Source: CAYNLY01 sp964398225 (GTDB lineage: Bacteria > Pseudomonadota > Zetaproteobacteria > Mariprofundales > Mariprofundaceae). From it: 7,846 nt of DNA. Where the stretch lies: assembly GCA_964398225.1 (NCBI GenBank), contig CAYNLY010000060.1, positions 1-7,846 on the forward strand, in the 5' to 3' direction. Every line of letters starts with the position of its first letter. Within the stretch, counting starts at the first letter, position 1. Positions 1 through 6,255 of this stretch are shown here, one piece after another. A program made the translations under genes and the position numbers. The notes under the pieces are model-generated. The model was not told where the DNA came from. It worked only from the letters and a program-made list of their open reading frames with translations, and did no database searches.

Positions 1-137
1 TGCGGAAGGCTGAGGCCGGCGAGGCCCACGCCGATCTCCCAGAGCGGCCGGGGCGTTTCAGCGGATGCGCGGAAGCACCAGCCAAGGAGTCCGAAGGCCG
101 TCACGGTGAGGAGGCCTGCGCTTCTCCATCCTTTCAT
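1..137 (-). CDS. MipA/OmpV family outer-membrane protein, N-terminal fragment
   Basis: Only the first 45 codons lie in the window; the gene runs off the left edge. Read on the minus strand from the ATG at 137-135, it encodes a basic N-terminus (MKGWR), a hydrophobic stretch and a likely signal peptidase I site ASA|E after residue 26. The mature part begins ETPRPLWEIGVGLAGLSLP. The 'PLWE-G-G-AGLSLP' pattern resembles, from memory, the first beta-strand region of MipA/OmpV proteins, which are outer-membrane beta-barrels (E. coli MipA is a scaffold for murein hydrolase and synthase). With so little sequence the family call is moderate. The presence of a secreted protein is well supported. The start has no Shine-Dalgarno sequence but a -10-like hexamer 7 bases upstream. 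It is divergent from the PEBP gene, with a 57-base shared promoter region. Confidence 0.65.
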   Translation of the reverse strand, partial: MKGWRSAGLLTVTAFGLLGWCFRASAETPRPLWEIGVGLAGLSLP

Positions 138-144
138 GCGCACG

Positions 145-174
145 AAGGTAGACCGGTTTCGGCATCCGTGCCAG
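145..174 (-). promoter_or_regulatory. Putative promoter of the MipA-like gene (-10 abutting the start)
   Basis: On the minus strand, TACCTT (150-145) ends 7 bases before the ATG at 137. CTGGCA (174-169) is a 4/6 match to TTGACA with an 18-base spacer. Transcription from here would begin at or within a base or two of the start codon, giving a leaderless or nearly leaderless mRNA. No Shine-Dalgarno sequence is visible. Confidence 0.45.
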
Positions 175-188
175 CGCTGTGCTAGAAT
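159..188 (+). promoter_or_regulatory. Putative extended -10 promoter of the PEBP gene
   Basis: TGcTAGAAT (180-188) is an extended -10 element; its hexamer TAGAAT (183-188) is 5/6 to TATAAT. TCGGCA (159-164) is a 4/6 match to the -35 consensus at an 18-base spacing. The predicted first transcribed base lies around 194-196, that is, on the upstream ATG at 195. The same RNA would carry a leader of about 63 bases for the internal start at 258. Confidence 0.55.
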
Positions 189-194
189 GAACCC

Positions 195-728
195 ATGAAA
201 TCATGGGTCGTATGGGGGCTGGCCGTCTGCGTTCTGGCCGGCCAGGGAGGTGAGGCCATGGCCATGTCGATCACTTCTCCCGCTTTCGAGGATGGCGCGG
301 AGATTCCTACGCTCTATACCTGCGAGGGGCGGGACATATCGCCGCCGCTTGAGTTTCACGACGTGCCTTCGGAGGCGCAAAGCCTGGCTCTGATCGTGGA
401 CGATCCGGATGCTCCGGATCCGGCGGCGCCCCGGATGACCTGGGTGCACTGGTTGCTCTACAACCTGCCGCCGGAAACCCGGGCGCTCGAGGAAGACGTC
501 CGCGCCCTACCCGAGGGAACCGGCGTGGGCCTGAACGACTGGCAGCGCGCCGACTACGGCGGCCCCTGCCCGCCGATCGGCCGGCATCGCTACCATTTCA
601 AGCTCTACGCCCTCGATGTCCGCCTTCCCGATCTGGGGACGCCCACCAAGCCGCAGCTGCTTCAGGCGATGAAGGGGCATGTGATCGCCGAGGCCGAGCT
701 CGTCGGCACCTATCAGAAGAAGGGATAG
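195..728 (+). CDS. PEBP family (YbhB/YbcL, Raf-kinase-inhibitor-like) protein, probably exported
   Basis: This is a single-domain phosphatidylethanolamine-binding-protein fold of the bacterial YbhB/YbcL type. Numbered from the ATG at 195, the family motifs are DISPPL (47-52), DDPDAP (69-74), the HW pair (85-86) and YGGPCPP-GRHRYHFKLYALD (121-141), which together line the anion/ligand pocket. The length (177 aa, about 154 without the leader) is normal. The physiological role of these bacterial proteins is poorly known, so none is assigned. Residues 1-23 look like a signal peptide (MK, a hydrophobic run, then AMA|MS), suggesting a periplasmic product as in YbcL. However, an internal in-frame ATG at 258 (and another at 264) follows a near-perfect Shine-Dalgarno sequence, so a cytoplasmic form is also possible. 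The start at 195 is chosen because the extended -10 just upstream and the intact signal peptide both support it. Its stop lies 2 bases from the stop of the convergent gene. Confidence 0.9.
   Translation: MKSWVVWGLAVCVLAGQGGEAMAMSITSPAFEDGAEIPTLYTCEGRDISPPLEFHDVPSEAQSLALIVDDPDAPDPAAPRMTWVHWLLYNLPPETRALEEDVRALPEGTGVGLNDWQRADYGGPCPPIGRHRYHFKLYALDVRLPDLGTPTKPQLLQAMKGHVIAEAELVGTYQKKG
246..253 (+). promoter_or_regulatory. Strong internal Shine-Dalgarno inside the PEBP gene
   Basis: GGAGGTGA is fully complementary to the usual 3' end of 16S rRNA. Its GGAGG core ends 7 bases before the in-frame ATG at 258, near-optimal spacing; the next in-frame ATG is at 264. The upstream start at 195 has no comparable site. 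This marks a probable alternative or true start that lacks the signal peptide. Confidence 0.6.
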
Positions 729-730
729 CG

Positions 731-1423
731 CTACATCACCGTCCGGCGGCGCCACCACATCCAGATGCCGATAAGGCCGGTCAGCATCATCAGCGCGCTG
801 ATCAGGTCCACCCAGAGCCACGCGCGCTTCGCTCCGACGATCGCTCGCCCCGTATGCAGGTCGTGGATCAGGTGCTTGAGCGTGGCCGGACGGCGCTCGC
901 GAAGGCCCGCCAGCGCCCGGGCCGGCTCCTCGACCGGATGCCAGGAGCCGCCGTCGTCTTCGCTGACGCTCAGCCCGTCGTGCGTCACCAGCCAAAGCCG
1001 GCCCGCCTCGTCGATGATCACGTCGTGAATATCTCCTTCGGCGAGCTTGAGCCAACGGCCGTGCGCCGAAGCCCAGAGCCCTTGCTTGCTGGCCACGAGC
1101 AGCTCCGAGCCCCAGGGGCGGATCGCCCGCGCGTCCACCCCGCCCAGCAGCAGTTCGCGCGTTCCCTGGCGGATTGCGAACACGCCCTGTTTTGTGCCGA
1201 CGATCCATCCGTCCTGCGCCGGGAGCGCCGTCTTGATCCTGAGCGGGCGTTCGCGGCCGTCCGTCCAGCCGGCGATCCATTCGGCCGCCACCCGGTCCAG
1301 ACCGAGCGCATGCTGGTGGTTGAGGAGCATCGCCGTGATGCCGACGAGCATCAGCGGAAGAAAGGCCAGGAGCGCGAGAAAGGCATGGAAGCGCCTAAGG
1401 CCCGGCGTGGGTCCGGTATACAT
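731..1423 (-). CDS. PepSY-associated two-helix membrane protein with Asp-box periplasmic domain
   Basis: This is a 230-aa protein with two membrane segments, residues 12-34 and 202-224, the latter followed by the basic tail WWRRRTVM. The motif HDLHTGR (187-193) before the second helix and the 'LTGLIGIWMWWRR' ending are characteristic of PepSY-associated TM (PepSY_TM) proteins. Between the helices is a predicted periplasmic part with three short repeats of a propeller-like pattern: 'GWIVGTKQGVFAI' (72-84), 'ELLVASKQGLWAS' (107-119) and 'RLWLVTHDGLSVS' (142-154). The third ends in a perfect Asp-box, SEDDGGSW (154-161, S-x-D-x-G-x-S-W). Three repeats are too few for a closed beta-propeller, so it may be an incomplete propeller or need a partner. 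The function is unknown; relatives often sit with metal or redox membrane proteins, but no such neighbour is visible here. Its stop is 2 bases from that of the convergent PEBP gene. It starts at an ATG with a -10-like TACACT 6 bases upstream and no Shine-Dalgarno sequence. Confidence 0.8.
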   Translation of the reverse strand: MYTGPTPGLRRFHAFLALLAFLPLMLVGITAMLLNHQHALGLDRVAAEWIAGWTDGRERPLRIKTALPAQDGWIVGTKQGVFAIRQGTRELLLGGVDARAIRPWGSELLVASKQGLWASAHGRWLKLAEGDIHDVIIDEAGRLWLVTHDGLSVSEDDGGSWHPVEEPARALAGLRERRPATLKHLIHDLHTGRAIVGAKRAWLWVDLISALMMLTGLIGIWMWWRRRTVM

Positions 1424-1429
1424 GTCGGG

Positions 1430-1435
1430 AGTGTA
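1430..1435 (-). promoter_or_regulatory. Putative -10 of the PepSY-TM gene
   Basis: On the minus strand TACACT (1435-1430) is followed by 6 bases and then the ATG at 1423. It matches TATAAT at 4/6. The -35 is weak (TCCGCA, 1457-1452, is the best candidate). No Shine-Dalgarno sequence lies between it and the ATG, so the mRNA is predicted to be leaderless. Confidence 0.45.
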
Positions 1436-1437
1436 GA

Positions 1438-1466
1438 CCGGGCCTGCCGCTTGCGGAAGCCGGGCC
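1438..1466. promoter_or_regulatory. Repeat/palindrome cluster between divergent promoters (possible operator)
   Basis: CCGGGCC occurs twice as a direct repeat, at 1438-1444 and 1460-1466, 22 bases apart (about two helical turns). Between the copies lies the palindrome CCGC-TT-GCGG (1447-1456). The cluster covers the -35 regions of both divergent genes (starts at 1423 minus and 1486 plus), where a shared regulator could act. In DNA this rich in G and C such short repeats may arise by chance. Confidence 0.25.
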
Positions 1467-1479
1467 GATGTTTCATGCT
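1451..1479 (+). promoter_or_regulatory. Weak putative promoter of the TudS-like gene
   Basis: TTGCGG (1451-1456) is separated by 17 bases from CATGCT (1474-1479), which ends 6 bases before the ATG at 1486. The -10 has C in place of the first T of TANNNT, so this is the weakest of the set. Its position relative to the start matches the others. Confidence 0.3.
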
Positions 1480-1485
1480 GGCGAA

Positions 1486-1989
1486 ATGAGCGGGAAGGTT
1501 CTGGTGTCCGCCTGCCTGCTGGGCGAGAAGGTGCGCTACGACGGCGGCCACTGCGGCCGGGATGAACGGCTCGATCGCTGGATGCGGGAGGGGCGGGTCG
1601 TGCCGTTCTGTCCCGAATGCGCCGGCGGGCTTCCGGTGCCGAGGGAGCCCGCCGAAATCGAGCCGGGGGCCCAGGCCGACGATGTGCTCGCAGGCCGGGC
1701 CCGGGTGCGCACCCGCAGCGGAGCCGACGTCACCGAGGCGTTCGTCACCGGCGCGGAGCTTGCGCTGGCCGCATGCTGGCGGCATCGCATCCGGCTTGCC
1801 ATTCTGAAGGAACACAGTCCGTCCTGCGGCGTGCACTGCGTGCACGACGGCAGGTTCACGGGCGCGCGCATCCCGGGCCAGGGCATTACGGCCCGGCTGC
1901 TGGAGCGGCACGGGATTGCGATATTCAGCGAGGAGGAACTCGAACAGGCCTCGGCCGTTCTGGAACCGGCCGGTGCCCGGCCCCGATAA
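1486..1989 (+). CDS. TudS-like DUF523 [4Fe-4S] desulfidase
   Basis: This is a 167-aa single-domain DUF523 (YbbK-type) protein of typical length. The motifs, in order, are VSACLLG--VRYDGG (7-21), VVPFCPE (38-44), GGLPVPR-P-E (47-57), a 'T-SG-DVTEAFVTGA' region (76-90), AILKEHSPSCG (105-115) and GQGITARLL (131-139). The family member TudS is a thiouracil desulfidase that holds a [4Fe-4S] cluster by three cysteines and removes sulfur without net redox. C10, C42 and C114 are the invariant-looking ligand candidates, with E44 and S111/S113 near the expected catalytic positions. C23, C45, C97 and C118 are extra. RudS proteins, which remove s4U from tRNA, fuse this domain to DUF1722, which is absent here. 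The next gene is thiI, 38 bases downstream on the same strand. An ATG at 1468 would add six residues, but the conserved domain starts just after 1486 and the -10-like element lies between, so 1486 is preferred. The domain call is firm; the substrate is inferred. Confidence 0.88.
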   Translation: MSGKVLVSACLLGEKVRYDGGHCGRDERLDRWMREGRVVPFCPECAGGLPVPREPAEIEPGAQADDVLAGRARVRTRSGADVTEAFVTGAELALAACWRHRIRLAILKEHSPSCGVHCVHDGRFTGARIPGQGITARLLERHGIAIFSEEELEQASAVLEPAGARPR

Positions 1990-2013
1990 GGGTGCATTTT
2001 TCGCCGCAGCTCC

Positions 2014-2019
2014 TAGGCT
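2014..2019 (+). promoter_or_regulatory. Putative -10 of thiI
   Basis: TAGGCT is followed by 8 bases (GCGGGCCC) and the ATG at 2028. GTGCAT at 1992-1997, 16 bases upstream, is a poor -35 but resembles the GTGCAA placed identically before argH. There is no purine-rich Shine-Dalgarno sequence before the start. Confidence 0.4.
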
Positions 2020-2027
2020 GCGGGCCC

Positions 2028-3215
2028 ATGCCGCGAATCCTGTTCCATTTCGGAGAACTGGCGCTCAAGGGCCGGAACCGTTCGCGTTTCGAGCGACGCA
2101 TGGCCGACAACCTCCGCCATGCGCTCGGCCCGCGACTGATCGGACGCATCGAACGAAGGCACGGGCGTATGCTGGCCGAGGTCGAGTCGGTGGACGACGC
2201 CCTGCTCGATCTGCTGGCGCTGATTCCGGGCGTGCGCAACTTCGCGGTCGTGCACGAATGCGAGCCCGAACTCGATGCGATGAGGCGGACGGCCGAGGCG
2301 CTGATCCGCGAACGCTTCGGGGAGGATGCTGCGGGCCGGCGTTTCCGGGTTTCGGCCCGTCGCGCGAACAAGGCGTTCCCGATGACCAGTCCGGAACTGA
2401 ACCACGCGATCGGCGGCTACCTCAAGCAACGCCTCGGTCTGGTGGTGAACCTCGATGATCCCGAGATCGAGGTGACCGTCGAGGTCACCGACCGCGGCGC
2501 GTTCCTTTATTGCGACAAGCACGCGGGCATCGGCGGTCTGCCGGTGGGCAGCTCCGGTCGCGGCGTCGTGCTCTTTTCCGGCGGCATCGATTCGCCGGTG
2601 GCGGCCTACACGATGATGAAGCGCGGCATGGAGGTCGTGCTCGTGCACTGCTACAACAGCAGCATCAACCGGGATTTCGCGAAGATCCGCGATCTGGCGG
2701 CCTGCCTGTCGCGCTATCAGGGACGCACCCGGCTGCACCTGGTCGATCTCGAGGACTTCCAGCGCCATGCGATCGCGTCCGTGCCGCCCGAATACCGGAT
2801 GATCATCTACAAGCGCCAGATGATCCGGATGGCCGCCCGCATCGCGGAAGCCGAGCGCGCGCAGGCGCTGGTGACCGGCGACTCGCTCGGGCAGGTGGCC
2901 AGTCAGACGCTCGCGAACATCCAGGCGATCTACGACGCAAGCCCCCTGCCGCTGCTCTCGCCGCTGATCGGCATGGACAAGGAGGAGATCATCGCCCTGG
3001 CCCGCCGCATCGGCACCTATCCGATTTCGATCGAGGAATACTGCGACATCTGCTCGTTCCTGATCGCCAGGCATCCCGAGACCCACGGCCGGCGCGAGGT
3101 GGTCGCCAGGCTCGAGGAGGGGCTGCCGTGTTCGGCGGATGCGCCGGTGACGACCGAGCTGTTCGATCGCGGAAGGCCGGTTGCGGGCGCGGCGGAAAGT
3201 GCGCGTGCAAACTGA
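2028..3215 (+). CDS. thiI: tRNA 4-thiouridine synthetase ThiI, short form without rhodanese domain
   Basis: ThiI adenylates U8 of tRNA and replaces its oxygen with sulfur to give 4-thiouridine; in many bacteria it also feeds sulfur to thiamine-thiazole synthesis. The 395-aa protein begins with the ferredoxin-like N-terminal segment (HFGELALKGRNRSRFE, 7-22), followed by a THUMP domain (about 60-165). The PP-loop ATPase domain has SGGIDSPVAAY (184-194) and TGDSLGQVASQTLANI (283-298). E. coli ThiI (about 480 aa) carries a C-terminal rhodanese domain with a persulfide cysteine. That domain is absent here, as in the Bacillus protein, so sulfur must come directly from a cysteine desulfurase or another donor. 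C339 is in the position of the conserved 'EYC' cysteine and forms a CxxC with C342 (EYCDIC, 337-342); C368 follows. An open frame continues upstream to 1617, but it overlaps the TudS-like gene, and ThiI similarity begins exactly at 2028. It lies 38 bases after the TudS-like gene and 24 bases before argH. Confidence 0.93.
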   Translation: MPRILFHFGELALKGRNRSRFERRMADNLRHALGPRLIGRIERRHGRMLAEVESVDDALLDLLALIPGVRNFAVVHECEPELDAMRRTAEALIRERFGEDAAGRRFRVSARRANKAFPMTSPELNHAIGGYLKQRLGLVVNLDDPEIEVTVEVTDRGAFLYCDKHAGIGGLPVGSSGRGVVLFSGGIDSPVAAYTMMKRGMEVVLVHCYNSSINRDFAKIRDLAACLSRYQGRTRLHLVDLEDFQRHAIASVPPEYRMIIYKRQMIRMAARIAEAERAQALVTGDSLGQVASQTLANIQAIYDASPLPLLSPLIGMDKEEIIALARRIGTYPISIEEYCDICSFLIARHPETHGRREVVARLEEGLPCSADAPVTTELFDRGRPVAGAAESARAN

Positions 3216-3226
3216 CGGCGGATTCC

Positions 3227-3232
3227 TAGACT
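3227..3232 (+). promoter_or_regulatory. Putative -10 of the argH operon
   Basis: TAGACT is followed by 7 bases and the ATG at 3240. GTGCAA (3205-3210) lies 16 bases upstream as a 3/6 match to the -35. There is no Shine-Dalgarno sequence before argH. This would give the arginine/lysine operon its own promoter within the 24-base gap after thiI. Confidence 0.42.
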
Positions 3233-3239
3233 ACGGCGC

Positions 3240-4627
<1,388 letters not shown>

Positions 4628-4631
<4 letters not shown>

Positions 4632-5053
4632 ACCCGGGCCGCTGGCTGGTTGCCTGTCTGATGCTGGCCGTCGCCGCCGCCGGCTGCGGGCGCAAGGAGC
4701 CGCCGCGGCCTCTTGCCGAGGCCGGCCCCCCGGCGATCGAGGAGCTGCGGGCCGAGGTCAACGGGCCCGCGCTCGTGCTCGATTTCCGGCTGGTGGGTAG
4801 CCGCAGCGGCGTCGGCTATCAGATCGACCGGGCCGAGATCGATCCGGTCTGCCGCTGCCCGTCGATGTGGCGCCGGTATTTCGAGCAGCCGCCGCTGCCG
4901 GAGTTCGCGGGCCGGCACGAGCGCAGGCTGATCTCGCTGAAAAGCACCGAACGCGAGTTTTTGTTCCGGATCCGCGCCGTTGACGCCGAGGGGCGGCTGG
5001 GGCCCTGGAGCGAGCCGATCCGCGCCCGCGCGGTGGATCTTTCCGCGCAGTGA
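4628..5053 (+). CDS. Small outer-membrane lipoprotein with fibronectin-III-like domain (lptM position)
   Basis: A lipoprotein signal peptide (MNPGRWLVACLMLAVAAAG) ends in the lipobox AAG|C with C20 as the lipidated residue. G at +2, not D, predicts sorting to the outer membrane. Just after it, CGRKEPPRP recalls the 'CGRKGPLYLP' start of mature LptM/YifL lipoproteins, which often sit between argH or cyaY and lysine genes and assist LptD maturation. Those are about 60-70 aa; this is 141 aa. Residues 36-136 look like one fibronectin type III domain: 'PAIEELRAEVNGPALVLDF' at the front and FLFRIRAVDAEGRLGPWSEP (111-130) at the end. A CRC pair (C75, C77) lies in the middle. The start is the ATG overlapping the argH stop, preceded by GGGGAGGA (4617-4624). 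Lipoprotein status is firm; the LptM-like role is only suggested by position and the short N-terminal motif. Confidence 0.82.
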
Positions 5054-6255
5054 GTCCGAAGTCCGGTCCGGAGAAAACCGGGCAGCCGAGGCTTGCCCGG
5101 CTGGGCGCCTATCCGTTCGAGCGTCTCGGCAGGCTTCTGGACGGGCTCAGGCCTCCGGAGGGGCTGGAGCCGATCGATGCCGGAGCCGGCGAGCCACGGC
5201 TGCCGCTGCCGGAGTTTGTGTCCGGGGCGCTGGAAGAGGCACTGACGGGGTTTTCCCGCTATCCGCCGACCCGCGGCGAGGCCGGGCTGAGGGCGGCGGT
5301 CGCCGACTGGCTGATCCGCCGCTACGGGCTATCCGCAATCGATCCCGAAACCCAGGTGCTGAGCGCGAATGGCACGCGCGAGGCGCTGTTTGCGGTGGCG
5401 CATGCGTTCGTGAATCCGGACGCCGCGGTCCGTCCCATCGTGATGATGCCGAACCCGATGTATCAGATCTATCTGGGCGCGGCCGTGCTTGCCGGAGCCG
5501 AGCCCTGCTTTCTCGACTGCCTGCCCGAAAACGGCTTTGCGCCGGATCTCGAGGCGGTTCCGGAATCGGTCTGGGAGCGAACCGCGCTCGTCTACGTCTG
5601 TTCGCCGTCCAATCCCACCGGCTGGGTGGCCGACGCCTCCTGGCTCGAGCGGCTCATCCATCTGTCCGACCGATACGGCTTCGTGATCGTGGCCGACGAG
5701 TGCTATTCGGAAATCTACTGCGATGTGCCGCCGGTCGGGCTGCTTGAGGTCTGCGCCCGCATTGGCCGGCACGACTTTCGCAACTGCCTTGTCATGAACT
5801 CGCTGTCCAAGCGCTCGGCGCTGCCCGGGCTCCGTTCCGGCTTCATCGCGGGCGACGCCGCGCTGATCCGGCGTTTTGCGAAGCTGCGCAGCTACACCGG
5901 ACCGGCCACGCCGCCGCCGCTGCAGCATGTGGCCGCGCTCGCCTGGCGGGACGAGGAGCATGTGTCCCGGCACCGGAAGGTGTTCCGCGAAAGCCTCGAT
6001 GCGTTCTTTGCCGAATGGGGCCGGGGCGGGCCGCCTCAAGGGACGTTCTTCGTCTGGCTCGAGGTTGGCGACGGCGAGGCGTTTGCCCGCGCGGCCTTCG
6101 CGCAGCAGGCGGTGACCGTGCTTCCCGGCGCGTATCTTGCCGCCGACGGCCCTTCGGGCGGCAATCCGGGCCGCCGCTTCATCCGCGCCGCCCTTGTCGA
6201 CGGCGTGGACAAGGCCGCGGAGCTGGCGCGGCGGCTGAAGGAGGTCCGGCCGTGA
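5050..6255 (+). CDS. dapC: N-succinyl-L,L-diaminopimelate aminotransferase DapC
   Basis: This fold-type I PLP aminotransferase (401 aa) converts N-succinyl-2-amino-6-ketopimelate, with glutamate as amino donor, to N-succinyl-L,L-diaminopimelate in the succinylase branch of lysine synthesis. Visible are the N-terminal LGAYPFERL (18-26), YPPTRGEAGLRAAVADW (71-87), SPSNPTGWV (185-193, N188), ADECYSEIY (215-223, PLP-contacting D216 and Y219) and SLSKRSALPGLRSGF (251-265). K254 is the Schiff-base lysine and R262 follows the motif. The C-terminal RFIRAALVD (376-384, R377) should bind the substrate carboxylate. GTFFVWLEVGDGEAF (331-345) is typical of DapC. The start is a GTG overlapping the lipoprotein stop (GTGA). 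It has no Shine-Dalgarno sequence, so translation probably depends on ribosomes finishing the upstream gene. No alternative start lies near the conserved N-terminus. Neighbouring dapD supports the assignment. Confidence 0.92.
   Translation: MSPKSGPEKTGQPRLARLGAYPFERLGRLLDGLRPPEGLEPIDAGAGEPRLPLPEFVSGALEEALTGFSRYPPTRGEAGLRAAVADWLIRRYGLSAIDPETQVLSANGTREALFAVAHAFVNPDAAVRPIVMMPNPMYQIYLGAAVLAGAEPCFLDCLPENGFAPDLEAVPESVWERTALVYVCSPSNPTGWVADASWLERLIHLSDRYGFVIVADECYSEIYCDVPPVGLLEVCARIGRHDFRNCLVMNSLSKRSALPGLRSGFIAGDAALIRRFAKLRSYTGPATPPPLQHVAALAWRDEEHVSRHRKVFRESLDAFFAEWGRGGPPQGTFFVWLEVGDGEAFARAAFAQQAVTVLPGAYLAADGPSGGNPGRRFIRAALVDGVDKAAELARRLKEVRP
6238..6245 (+). promoter_or_regulatory. Ribosome binding site deciding the GTG start at 6252
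   Basis: AAGGAGGT, inside the last codons of dapC, ends 6 bases before the GTG at 6252. It fixes this GTG as the start of the decarboxylase gene although the reading frame is open far upstream. Confidence 0.85.

Noticed and set aside
1468..1485. Alternative ATG at 1468 for the TudS-like gene
   Set aside because: It adds only MFHAGE ahead of the normal family start, has no ribosome site, and would place the -10-like element inside the coding region.
854..1489. Plus-strand open frame opposite the PepSY-TM gene
   Set aside because: The minus-strand frame has two membrane helices, HDLHTGR and an Asp-box; the plus-strand translation has no recognisable feature.
1968..2001. Hairpin GGCCGG-TGC-CCGGCC followed by ATTTTT as a terminator after the TudS-like gene
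   Set aside because: The stem is perfect, but the T-run starts 14 bases beyond it and the hairpin sits inside the last codons of the gene. It is not a canonical intrinsic terminator.
1617..2027. Open frame continuing thiI upstream to 1617, which would give a 532-aa protein
   Set aside because: It overlaps the TudS-like gene in another frame, the translated extension is low-complexity Arg/Gly/Ala-rich sequence, and ThiI homology begins exactly at the ATG at 2028.
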